DNA of 64,000 nucleotides from an uncultured Prevotella sp. (GTDB lineage: Bacteria > Bacteroidota > Bacteroidia > Bacteroidales > Bacteroidaceae). The stretch lies in NCBI GenBank assembly GCA_937895845.1, contig CALBLK010000078.1:1-64000 (forward strand), read 5' to 3'. A program made the position numbers and the translations under genes. Of this stretch, positions 34,973 through 44,084 are shown one piece after another. Positions within the stretch are counted from its first letter, which is position 1; each line of letters starts with the position of its first letter. Below the pieces are notes generated by a model. It did not search any database. It was not told the DNA's origin and was given only the letters and a program-made list of their open reading frames with translations.

Positions 34973-35192
34973 GAAACGCAGCGTGCGGCACGCCCGAAAG
35001 GTGCATCACGCCGCACCATCCGGGCCGTCTGGCCGTCCGAAACGGCCCGTTTCATCGGACGCTCCGCTGCACACCGCGCGCACGTTCCGCCTAACGCGCT
35101 CGCTGACAGTCCGCTGGCGATGCACACGCCATACTTGCTTGTTTCCGCCCGAGCGGCCACCCCGTGGCGGAAAACGCCGCATTTCCGCCCTT
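34973..35192. repeat. Degenerate 22-base-period palindrome array
   Basis: Cutting the sequence every 22 bases from 34971 brings GCGAAACGC, CCCGAAAGG and CCGAAACGGCCCGTTT into the same phase, and GGAAAACGCCGC falls into phase again near the end. The core CGAAACGGCCCGTTTC (35037-35052) is palindromic and shares the AAACGnnCCGTTT design of the array at 11832-11963. Intervening units are decayed. Confidence 0.45.
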
Positions 35193-35428
35193 GACAGCCT
35201 TGGTTTTAACAGTTTGGAGCGTATGAGTTGTTAATAAATGTAATTGTTTTCATCCCAAATCGGTTGTCTTGTTTTCCGGCACATTGGCTTGCCTCAGCAG
35301 AAGTCCGGTGGCCGTCATGGTGTGAGATGGCCGCTTTTCGCTGTAAATATCTTCAATTCACTTGCATAAAACTCATAAAAAAGTTTTTTTTAATGACATT
35401 ATATATTAGTTCTACGGCGTAAAATGCT

Positions 35429-35436
35429 TAAATTTG
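35429..35436 (+). promoter_or_regulatory. Bacteroidetes -7 box for the restriction-modification gene
   Basis: TAAATTTG is an exact TAnnTTTG match followed by CATA, 43 bases before the start at 35480. Confidence 0.7.
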
Positions 35437-35479
35437 CATAATGATTATAAAGAACACAATGTAACAAAGTCTTATCTGT

Positions 35480-38400
35480 ATGCGCTTCGCTGAAGTACTT
35501 AAAGACATTCAGAGCAACACGCTCAACGAGAGGTTTAAGGGCGCCCGTTTTGAGGTCTTGATTAAATATTGGTTGCAGACTGACCCTCGCTATTGTGACC
35601 AACTCACGGATGTATGGCTGTGGGAGGAATTTCCTGCCCGGAAAGATTTGGGCGGGAAAGACCTTGGCATTGACCTTGTGGCCCGTACTGAGATGGGCGA
35701 GTACTGGGCTGTCCAGTGCAAATGCTATGCGCCCGGCACCGTTGTCACAAAGCAGTCTGTCGACTCGTTCGTTGCCAATGCCAACCGCTCTTTCGCCGAC
35801 CCCGAGACTTTCCAGGCCACTTCTTTCTCCGAACTCTTCTGGGTCTCCACTTCCGAGCGGTGGAACTCCGCCGCCAACGAGACGGTCAAGGGGCAGTCAA
35901 AGCCTTTCCACCGCATCAGCCGCTTTGACCTCCAGGAGTCTCCCGTTGATTGGGAGAAACTTCTGGAGGGCGTCAAGGGCAAGTCTGCCCGGCTGAAGGG
36001 CAAGCAGCCTCGCAAGCACCAGATTGACGCTATCGTCAAGGCCAAGGAGTATTACAGGGAGCATGACCGGGGCAAGCTTATCATGGCTTGTGGTACCGGG
36101 AAGACATACACTTCGCTGAAAATCATTGAGAGCCAACTTGGAGACAAGGGCTTGGTTCTCTTCATGGTTCCAAGCATAGCCCTGTTGGGACAGTCGCTCA
36201 ATGCCTGGTTCGCGGATGCGTCCAAGGAGATCAAGGCTGTCTGCGTCTGCTCGGACAGCAAGGCTTCCCGCATGCAGGCTGACGAGGACTGCGTGGATGA
36301 CGGTGCCGTGGATTTGGCCTATCCGGCTTCTACCGACCCTAAGGTGGTTGCAAGGCAGCTTCGCAACTACCGCGGGCACGGCGGGCTTGTCGTTGTTTTC
36401 TCCACTTACCAGAGCATTGATGCCATTGCTGCTGCGCAACAGGAAATTCTGAAAGAGACGGACAGTGAATACGGCATCTTCGATTTCATCGTTTGTGACG
36501 AGGCGCACCGCACTACGGGCGCCAGGCTCACCGGGGCTGACGAAAGCGACTTCACGAAAATTCACAGCAACGGTTTCGTGCAGGGCAGGAAGCGTCTCTA
36601 TATGACAGCCACGCCGCGCCTCTATGGTGAGTCGTCCAAGATCAAGGCTTCTAAGATCGACTGTGTCCTTTGCTCTATGGACGACGAGGCCCTTTATGGC
36701 CAGGAGTTCTTCCGTGTCGGCTTCTCCTATGCCGTAGAGAATGGCTTGCTCACCGATTACAAGGTTCTTGTGCTTACTGTTTCTGAAGCTGACCTCCCGG
36801 CGAACATCCGGGAGGAAGCAGAAAACAAGGACAAGGAGCTGAACTTTGACGACGCCACCCGTCTTGTGGGCGTTATCAACGGTCTTTCCAAGATTATCAG
36901 GGGCGACAACGGCGTTACCTGGCAGACTGACCCTCGCATGATGCGCCGTGGCCTTGTCTTCTGCTCGCAGATTAGACCTTCCAAGAAAAGCTCGCGCCTG
37001 AATGATTCGATCGCCTCTGTTGATTTCGCGGCTGCTATGCCTGTCATCTCGCAGAAATACAATGAGGAGCTTTCCGAGGAGGAGCGGAAAAAGGTTGTTC
37101 ATATCAAGGCAAAGCATATTGACGGCAGCATGAACGCACAGGACCGTGACACCATCCTTTCCTGGCTGAAAGAGGAGGCTGACGACCCGCAGGAGTGCCG
37201 TCTCGTGTCTAATGTCCGCTGCCTTTCCGAGGGCGTGGACGTCCCGGCGCTTGACGCCGTGGTTTTTCTTTCTCCCCGCAATTCGCAGGTTGACATCGTT
37301 CAGTCTGTGGGTCGTGTCATGCGTTCTTTCCACAAGGGGCTTCCCGATGAAAAGAAGTATGGTTACATTATCATTCCCGTTGTCATTCCAATGGGTGCCA
37401 AACCGGAGGATGTTCTTAGCTCGAATGCCTTTGACAACGTGTGGAGCATCCTTAACGCCCTGCGCTCGCACGATGACAATTTCAATGCCTTTGTCAACGG
37501 CATCAGTCTGAACAGGGACAAGACCGGAGGCGGCAAGCTGCAAATCGGCGGCCCGGGCTTCTCGCCCGGCTCTGCCGGCATAGGTTCAGAGCGCCCGAAT
37601 GACGGCACGGAGAGTGTCACACCTACAGACCAGCAGATTGCTGCGCAGCTTGCACTGAGCTTCGGCGAGATGAAGAAGGAGATTTACGCGAAGCTGGTGG
37701 AGAAGTGTGGCGACCGTAACTACTGGGAAAACTGGGCGAAGAAAGTCGGCGTTATTGCGCGGAAGCTCATTGCGCGTATCACGCAACTCTCGAAAGAGGA
37801 CAAGTACCAACAGTATTTCACGGACTTTGTGAAGTCGCTCCAGACTAACCTCAATCCGTCTGTCACCGAGGCGCAGAGTGTCGAGATGCTGGCGCAGCAC
37901 ATGATTACGCACCCCATCTTTGACGCGCTTTTCTCTGACTATAAGTTTGTTGCCAACAACTCCATCAGCCAGTCCATGCAGTTCATGGTGGATCTGCTCA
38001 CTGAGGATGCCATGGACAAGGACACTGAGGTGCTTAACACTTTCTATGCTTCGGCCAGGAGGGACATTGGCAAGATTGACAACCTGGAGGGCAAGCAGAA
38101 GGTCATCAAGGACTTGTATGAGAAGTTCTTCAAAGGTGCTTTCCCGAAAACTGTCGAGCAGATGGGTATTGTCTACACACCTATTGAGTGTGTCGACTTC
38201 ATTCTCCATTCTGTCGAGTCGGTCATGAAGAATGAGTTTGACGCTTCTCTCGCTGACAGTGGCGTGCATATCCTCGACCCTTTCACGGGTACGGGTACTT
38301 TCATTACGCGGCTCTTGCAAAGCGGCATCATCCCTAAGGAACGCCTCCGCGAGAAGTATCTGCATGAAATTCATTGCAACGAGATTGTGCTGCTTTCTTA

Positions 38401-40453
38401 TTACATCGCTGATGTGAATATTGAAAGCACTTACCATGAGCTGATGAAGGCTGACGAATATCTTAATTATGACGGCATTTGCCTTACTGACACGTTCCAG
38501 CTCGGCGAAAACGAAGCTGACGGCATATTTAAGTCGTTCTTCAAGGAGAACGCTGCCTGTGTCGAGAGGCAAAAGCATACGCCAATCCGGGTCATCATCG
38601 GCAACCCGCCTTATTCTGTGGGGCAGAAGTCGGCTAATGACAACGCGCAAAACATTGAATACCCCAAGCTGGACCGGCGTGTCGCCGAAACATATGCAGC
38701 CAAATCAAAGGCTACACTCAAGACTTCTCTTTACGATACTTACATCAAGGCCTTCCGATGGGCTTCTGACCGAATTTCTGAAAACAAGGAGGGTGGCATC
38801 GTGGCTTTCATCAGCAACGGTGCATGGCTCGACGGCAACGCCACCGAGGGTTTCCGCCGTTCAATTGTTAAGGAGTTCTCGTCTATTTATGTGTTTAATC
38901 TCCGTGGCAACCAACGTACCAGTGGTGAACTTTCACGTAAGGAAGGCGGCAAAATCTTTGGCTCTGGTGCCAGGACACCTATTGCCATTACTATCCTTGT
39001 AAAGAACCCGGCTCACCAAGGCGATGCCACCATCCATTATTGCGACATTGGCGACTATCTTTCCCGGGAGGACAAGCTGAAGCTCATTAGCAAATACAAA
39101 GGCATTGAGTCTTCTTTGATGAAATGGCAGACTATCACTCCTAACGCAAAAGCCGACTGGATTAACCAGCGTGACGGGGTGTTCGACAACCTTATAATTC
39201 TTGGAAATAAAGATAAGAAAATTGCTGAAAATACTTTTTTTGAGCCAATGTTTTCTAATGGAGTTAAAACAAATAGAGATACTTGGTGCTACAATCTTTC
39301 AAGAACATTACTTATCAAAAATATCATAAATTCAATAGACTTTTACAATTCGGAAGTAAATAGATATTCCATCGCTACGAAGCAAAATTCTAAAATAAAT
39401 GTCGCTGATTTTGTCAATGCAGACAGCACTAAATTTACATGGGATAGACAACAAAAAGAATCAGATATTCCAAAGGGGCGCAAATATAGTTTTGAAGAGA
39501 GTGGAATAAGAGAGGCATGTTATAGACCTTTCTTTAAGCAATTTGTCTATATGAACAGACAGCTTAACAACTGTGTTTATAAGATTCCGTCTCTATTCCC
39601 CACCTCCGACCACACCAACCTCGTCATCTGCGTAAGTGGTGTCGGCGTAACAAAGGAGTTCTCTTGCATAATTACTAATCATATACCTGATTTGGAGCTA
39701 ATTGGCAAGAGCCAGTGCTTCCCCCTCTACTGGTACAAGAAGAACAACAACACCGAGCGCAACTTGTTCAGTGAGGTACAGGATCAGTACACTCGCCACG
39801 ATGCCATCACGGACTGGGTGCTCCGTCAGTTCCGCTCACGCTTCCATGCCGGACGGCAGATTGACAAGGAAATGATTTTCTACTATGTCTATGGCTTGCT
39901 GCACAGCGAGGACTACCGCACTCGTTTCTCGGCTGACTTGAAAAAGTCATTGCCGCGTATTCCTATTGTGGATAGCTTGCAGGACTTCCTCGCCTTTGAA
40001 AAGGCCGGGCGTGAGCTTGCTGACTTGCATCTCAATTACGAGAGCCGCAAGGCTCCCGGGTGTGTCACGGTCATTGGTGACAAGCCAGTGGAGAGCACAG
40101 CCGATGGCAGTGCCGACTATGCGTATTTCGCCATTCCCGACAAGATGTCCTTTGCCAAGAATGGCAAGGAGAAGGACAAGTCTACAATCATATATAACGG
40201 CAACATCACCATTCAGCACATTCCGGCCGAAGCCTACGATTATATCGTCAACGGCAAGTCGGCTGTCGAGTGGCTGATGGAGAGGTATTGTGTCAGCATT
40301 GACAAGAAGAGCGGTATCCGCAACGATGCCAACGCATGGGCGCGCGAGCACCGGAAGCCGCGTTACATCCTCGACCTCCTGCTCTCTATAATGTCGGTGA
40401 GTGTGGAGACCCTGAAGGTTGTCCGCAGCCTGCCACGTCTGACTTTCAAATAG
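35480..40453 (+). CDS. Single-chain Type ISP-like restriction-modification enzyme
   Basis: 1657 residues, close in length to LlaGI and LlaBIII. In order: an Mrr-like nuclease domain with Asp65 and the QxK pair Gln79/Lys81 (IDLVARTEMGEYWAVQCKC); a superfamily 2 helicase with Walker A ACGTGKT (203-209), DEAH (340-343) and a motif VI-like SVGRVMRSF; a helical coupler; a gamma-class N6-adenine methyltransferase with DPFTGTG (933-939) and NPPY (1042-1045); then a target-recognition region. All key residues appear intact. Such enzymes methylate one strand of an asymmetric site and, on unmodified DNA, translocate and cut on head-on collision. It stands alone as a one-gene defence system. The target-recognition region (about 1238-1371) is strikingly AT-rich against the rest of the gene, suggesting a replaced specificity segment. 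Confidence 0.9.
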   Translation: MRFAEVLKDIQSNTLNERFKGARFEVLIKYWLQTDPRYCDQLTDVWLWEEFPARKDLGGKDLGIDLVARTEMGEYWAVQCKCYAPGTVVTKQSVDSFVANANRSFADPETFQATSFSELFWVSTSERWNSAANETVKGQSKPFHRISRFDLQESPVDWEKLLEGVKGKSARLKGKQPRKHQIDAIVKAKEYYREHDRGKLIMACGTGKTYTSLKIIESQLGDKGLVLFMVPSIALLGQSLNAWFADASKEIKAVCVCSDSKASRMQADEDCVDDGAVDLAYPASTDPKVVARQLRNYRGHGGLVVVFSTYQSIDAIAAAQQEILKETDSEYGIFDFIVCDEAHRTTGARLTGADESDFTKIHSNGFVQGRKRLYMTATPRLYGESSKIKASKIDCVLCSMDDEALYGQEFFRVGFSYAVENGLLTDYKVLVLTVSEADLPANIREEAENKDKELNFDDATRLVGVINGLSKIIRGDNGVTWQTDPRMMRRGLVFCSQIRPSKKSSRLNDSIASVDFAAAMPVISQKYNEELSEEERKKVVHIKAKHIDGSMNAQDRDTILSWLKEEADDPQECRLVSNVRCLSEGVDVPALDAVVFLSPRNSQVDIVQSVGRVMRSFHKGLPDEKKYGYIIIPVVIPMGAKPEDVLSSNAFDNVWSILNALRSHDDNFNAFVNGISLNRDKTGGGKLQIGGPGFSPGSAGIGSERPNDGTESVTPTDQQIAAQLALSFGEMKKEIYAKLVEKCGDRNYWENWAKKVGVIARKLIARITQLSKEDKYQQYFTDFVKSLQTNLNPSVTEAQSVEMLAQHMITHPIFDALFSDYKFVANNSISQSMQFMVDLLTEDAMDKDTEVLNTFYASARRDIGKIDNLEGKQKVIKDLYEKFFKGAFPKTVEQMGIVYTPIECVDFILHSVESVMKNEFDASLADSGVHILDPFTGTGTFITRLLQSGIIPKERLREKYLHEIHCNEIVLLSYYIADVNIESTYHELMKADEYLNYDGICLTDTFQLGENEADGIFKSFFKENAACVERQKHTPIRVIIGNPPYSVGQKSANDNAQNIEYPKLDRRVAETYAAKSKATLKTSLYDTYIKAFRWASDRISENKEGGIVAFISNGAWLDGNATEGFRRSIVKEFSSIYVFNLRGNQRTSGELSRKEGGKIFGSGARTPIAITILVKNPAHQGDATIHYCDIGDYLSREDKLKLISKYKGIESSLMKWQTITPNAKADWINQRDGVFDNLIILGNKDKKIAENTFFEPMFSNGVKTNRDTWCYNLSRTLLIKNIINSIDFYNSEVNRYSIATKQNSKINVADFVNADSTKFTWDRQQKESDIPKGRKYSFEESGIREACYRPFFKQFVYMNRQLNNCVYKIPSLFPTSDHTNLVICVSGVGVTKEFSCIITNHIPDLELIGKSQCFPLYWYKKNNNTERNLFSEVQDQYTRHDAITDWVLRQFRSRFHAGRQIDKEMIFYYVYGLLHSEDYRTRFSADLKKSLPRIPIVDSLQDFLAFEKAGRELADLHLNYESRKAPGCVTVIGDKPVESTADGSADYAYFAIPDKMSFAKNGKEKDKSTIIYNGNITIQHIPAEAYDYIVNGKSAVEWLMERYCVSIDKKSGIRNDANAWAREHRKPRYILDLLLSIMSVSVETLKVVRSLPRLTFK
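39190..39590 (+). other. AT-rich target-recognition segment of the restriction-modification gene
   Basis: Within the 35480-40453 gene, bases 39190-39590 drop to about 22-33% GC in the 60-base lines counted by eye (20/60 at 39241-39300, 13/60 at 39301-39360), while flanking parts of the gene are near 50-55%. It lies after the methyltransferase motifs and covers the first part of the predicted target-recognition domain. A second short AT-rich patch occurs near 39655-39705. Consistent with domain swap by recombination. Confidence 0.6.
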
Positions 40454-40490
40454 GCATTTGTGGATTGCCTAAAGTAGGGGAGGCAAATTG

Positions 40491-40516
40491 CCGGTTGCAC
40501 AGGCCGGTTGCACAGG
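40491..40516. repeat. Two tandem copies of a 13-base sequence
   Basis: CCGGTTGCACAGG occurs at 40491-40503 and again at 40504-40516, followed by CCGGC. The GC-rich block is self-complementary and lies between the restriction-modification gene and mfd. Confidence 0.7.
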
Positions 40517-40575
40517 CCGGCTTGCTTTCGCACCTGTTTTCGGCCGAAAGAGGGCTGATTGACAGAAAAAATGCC

Positions 40576-40583
40576 TACTTTTG
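40576..40583 (+). promoter_or_regulatory. Bacteroidetes -7 box for mfd
   Basis: TACTTTTG is an exact TAnnTTTG match followed by CAGG, 19 bases before the mfd start. Confidence 0.7.
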
Positions 40584-40602
40584 CAGGGTATAACGCGAAA
40601 GT

Positions 40603-43600
40603 ATGGACATTAAGGACTTGCAGTCAGCCTACGCCCGGCTGCCACAGATAGGCGCGCTGGCAAAGACGCTGGACAACCCCCGTGTGAGAACGGTCTTCCT
40701 GGACGGACTGGTGGCCTCGGCCGGGCCGATGGCGTTTGGCGCACTTGCCCTCAAGCGGCCGGCGGTGGCACTCATCGTGATGCAGGATGCCGACGAGGCC
40801 GGCTATTTCTACAACGACCTCCACCAGATGATGGGCGACGGAGGCGCACTCTTCTTTCCCTCCTCTTACAGGCGCGCTGTGAAATACGCCCACCGCGACG
40901 CGGCCAACGAGGTGCTGCGCACCGAGGCGCTCACCAGGCTGCGCACGGCCCGGGCGCCGCTCTATGTGGTGACCCACCCCGAGGCGCTGGCCGAGATGGT
41001 GGTGTCGCAGCAGCGGCTCGACGAGCGCATGCTGCGTGTGGTGACCGGCCAGGACTACAAGGTGACCCGGCTGGCCGCGACCCTGCGCGAGTGGGGCTTC
41101 AGCGAGGTCGACTATGTTTACGAGCCGGGGCAGTTTGCCCTGCGCGGAAGCATCCTCGATGTCTATTCGTTCAACAGCGAGTACCCCTACCGTGTCGATT
41201 TCTTCGGTGACACGGCCGACTCCATCCGCACCTTCGAGGTGGACACCCAGCTGTCGCGCGACAGGCAGCAGGAGGTGGAGATTGTCCCCGAGCTGGCGCA
41301 GACAACCGACGAGCGCGTGTCGCTGCTGGCCTTTCTCGCCTCGGTTGACAAGGACGCCCTTCTGGTCACCAAGGATTTCACCTTTGTACGCGACACCATT
41401 GACCGTGTCTACGGCGAGGGCTTCGCGCGGCAGGCCCTGGCCGAGCAGATGGAGGGGGCCACAGAGATGGAGCAGAAGGCCCTGCGCGAGCAGCTGCGCA
41501 AGGAGGCCCGGCTCATCAGCGGCACACGCTTCGCCACGGAGGCCCTCGGGTTCCGCCGTCTGGAGATCGGGCACCGCCCGCCGGCCGCGCCCGATGCCAC
41601 TGTCACCTTTCACACCCAGCCGCAGCCCCTGTTCCACAAGAACTTTGACCTGCTCAAGGCTTCGCTCTCCGACTACCTGCTGCAGCAATACAAGGTGTAT
41701 ATCCTGGCCGACAGCGCCAAGCAGAACGAGCGGCTGCACGACATTCTGACCGGCGAGAACGGCATGAAGACCGGCGGGGCCGAACCCTTTACGCCTGTTT
41801 CGCGCACCCTGCACGAGGGGTTTGTCGACACCGACATGAAAGCCTGCTTCTTCACCGACCACCAGATTTTTGACCGCTACCACAAGTACAGCCTGCGGTC
41901 GGACGAGGCCCGGGGCGGCAAGGTGGCGCTGACGCTCAAGGAGATCAAGCAGTTCGAGCTGGGCGACTATGTGGTGCATATCGACCATGGCATAGGCCGC
42001 TTCTGCGGACTGGTGAGGATGCCTCAGGGTGACGGCTACCAGGAGATGATCAAGCTGCAGTATCAGAACGGCGATGCGGTCTATGTCTCCATCCACTCGC
42101 TCTACAAGATATCCAAATACAAGGCGCAGGACAGCGGCAATCCGCCCAAGCTGAGCCACCTGGGCACCGGCCAGTGGGAGCGGCTCAAGGAGCGCACCAA
42201 GAAGAAAATCAAGGACATTGCCCGCGACCTCATCAAGCTCTATGCCCAAAGGCGCAAGGAGCGGGGCTTCGCCTTCAGCGCCGACACGTTCATGCAGCAC
42301 GAGCTGGAGGCCAGCTTCCTCTATGAGGACACGCCCGACCAGATGAAAGCCACGGCCGACGTGAAGGCCGACATGGAGCGGCCGCGGCCCATGGACCGCC
42401 TGGTGTGCGGCGATGTGGGCTTCGGCAAGACCGAGGTGGCCATCCGCGCGGCCTTCAAGGCGGCGTGCGACTCCAAGCAGGTGGCGGTGCTTGTGCCCAC
42501 AACGGTGCTGGCCTGGCAGCATTACCAGACCTTCAGCAAGCGGCTCAAGGGATTTCCCGTAAGGGTGGACTACCTGTCAAGGGCGCGGTCGGCCAAGCAG
42601 ACCAAGGAGGTGCTTGCCGACCTGGCCGCGGGCAAGGTGGACATTCTCATCGGAACGCACAAGCTGATTGGCAAGCAGGTGAAGTTCAAGGATCTCGGTC
42701 TGCTGATCATTGACGAGGAGCAGAAGTTCGGCGTGGCCACCAAGGAGAAGCTCCGCCAGATGAAAGTCAATGTGGACACCCTCACCATGAGCGCCACCCC
42801 GATACCGCGCACGCTGCAGTTCTCGCTGGTGGGCGCGCGCGACATGAGCATCATCCAGACCCCGCCGCCCAACCGCTACCCGATACAGACCGAGATACAC
42901 ACCTTCGGCCACGAGATAATCGCCGATGCCATACAGTTTGAGCTGAGCCGCAACGGACAGGTGTATTTCGTGAGCAACCGCATCAACGACCTCCCCGGCA
43001 TTGCCGGGCTGATCCGCAAGTATGTGCCCGATGCGCGGGTGGCCATCGGCCATGGACAGATGAAGCCCGACGAGCTGGAGAAAATCATCCTGGGCTTTGC
43101 CAACAACGACTATGACGTGCTGCTCTCGACCACCATCGTGGAGAACGGCATCGACATCCCCAATGCCAACACCATCATCATCAACGGCGCGCACAACTTC
43201 GGACTGAGCGACCTCCACCAGATGCGCGGCCGCGTGGGCCGCGGCAACCGCAAGGCGTTCTGCTACCTGCTGGCGCCGCCCCTGTCGGCACTCAGCCAGG
43301 AGGCGCGCCGCCGGATGGAGGCCCTGGAGAACTTCTCCGACCTGGGCAGCGGCATCAACATCGCCATGCAAGACCTTGACATCCGCGGCGCCGGCAACCT
43401 GCTGGGGGCGGAGCAGAGCGGGTTTATCGCCGACCTGGGCTATGAGACCTATCAGAAGATTCTGAACCAGGCAGTGACCGAGCTGAAGAACGAGGAGTTT
43501 GCCGATGTCTATGCCGAGGAGCTGGAGGACAAAGGCGGCGATGCCGGCGACTTTGTGGACGACTGCGTGCTGGAGAGCGACATCGAGATGTGCTTCCCCG

Positions 43601-44025
43601 ACACCTTTGTGCCGGGCGACAGCGAGCGGATGCTGCTCTACCGCGAGCTGGACAGTCTGAACACCGACGAGGAGCTGGAACGCTACCGCAAGCGTCTGAC
43701 AGACCGCTTCGGCGACATCCCGCCTGTGGCCGAAGAGCTGATGCGTGTCGTCCCCCTGCGCCGCCTCGGCCGGCAGCTGGGCTGTGAGAAAATCATGCTC
43801 AAGCAGCAGCGCATGACCCTCTTCTTCGTGTCCAACCCAGACAGCCCCTACTACCGCAGCTCCACCTTTGACCGGCTGCTCAGCTATGTGGCGCAGAACC
43901 CGCGCCGCTGCAACCTGCGCGAGGTGAAGGGCAGGCGCTCCCTCGTGGTAGACAACGTGAAGACGGTCGAGGAGGCCCTGGCCATATTGGGCAGCTTGGC
44001 GCCAAAGGCCCCGGCGGCAACATAG
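40603..44025 (+). CDS. mfd: Transcription-repair coupling factor
   Basis: 1140 residues. A UvrB-like N-terminal region (about 1-220), a CarD-like RNA polymerase-interacting domain (about 445-520, LGDYVVHIDHGIGRFCGL), then a RecG-like translocase with Walker A GDVGFGKT (around 603-610) and DEEQ (704-707), and motif VI in HQMRGRVGRGNRKAF. A TRCF C-terminal domain (about 970-1110) closes the protein. Mfd removes RNA polymerase stalled at lesions and recruits UvrA. The length and domain order are standard. Single gene with its own promoter box. Confidence 0.96.
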   Translation: MDIKDLQSAYARLPQIGALAKTLDNPRVRTVFLDGLVASAGPMAFGALALKRPAVALIVMQDADEAGYFYNDLHQMMGDGGALFFPSSYRRAVKYAHRDAANEVLRTEALTRLRTARAPLYVVTHPEALAEMVVSQQRLDERMLRVVTGQDYKVTRLAATLREWGFSEVDYVYEPGQFALRGSILDVYSFNSEYPYRVDFFGDTADSIRTFEVDTQLSRDRQQEVEIVPELAQTTDERVSLLAFLASVDKDALLVTKDFTFVRDTIDRVYGEGFARQALAEQMEGATEMEQKALREQLRKEARLISGTRFATEALGFRRLEIGHRPPAAPDATVTFHTQPQPLFHKNFDLLKASLSDYLLQQYKVYILADSAKQNERLHDILTGENGMKTGGAEPFTPVSRTLHEGFVDTDMKACFFTDHQIFDRYHKYSLRSDEARGGKVALTLKEIKQFELGDYVVHIDHGIGRFCGLVRMPQGDGYQEMIKLQYQNGDAVYVSIHSLYKISKYKAQDSGNPPKLSHLGTGQWERLKERTKKKIKDIARDLIKLYAQRRKERGFAFSADTFMQHELEASFLYEDTPDQMKATADVKADMERPRPMDRLVCGDVGFGKTEVAIRAAFKAACDSKQVAVLVPTTVLAWQHYQTFSKRLKGFPVRVDYLSRARSAKQTKEVLADLAAGKVDILIGTHKLIGKQVKFKDLGLLIIDEEQKFGVATKEKLRQMKVNVDTLTMSATPIPRTLQFSLVGARDMSIIQTPPPNRYPIQTEIHTFGHEIIADAIQFELSRNGQVYFVSNRINDLPGIAGLIRKYVPDARVAIGHGQMKPDELEKIILGFANNDYDVLLSTTIVENGIDIPNANTIIINGAHNFGLSDLHQMRGRVGRGNRKAFCYLLAPPLSALSQEARRRMEALENFSDLGSGINIAMQDLDIRGAGNLLGAEQSGFIADLGYETYQKILNQAVTELKNEEFADVYAEELEDKGGDAGDFVDDCVLESDIEMCFPDTFVPGDSERMLLYRELDSLNTDEELERYRKRLTDRFGDIPPVAEELMRVVPLRRLGRQLGCEKIMLKQQRMTLFFVSNPDSPYYRSSTFDRLLSYVAQNPRRCNLREVKGRRSLVVDNVKTVEEALAILGSLAPKAPAAT

Positions 44026-44084
44026 CCCGGCTGCCGGCACACTTTCAGATGCGATGAATACTAACCTTATACTTATTATTCTTT

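Larger units (their letters stand above)
34817..35479. other. 663-base intergenic region with hairpin, repeat array and promoter
   Basis: Contents: a perfect 11-bp hairpin (34866-34891), a degenerate 22-base-period repeat region (34973-35192), then an AT-rich stretch with the promoter of the restriction-modification gene (35429-35436). No ORF with a credible start and composition was found. Confidence 0.6.
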
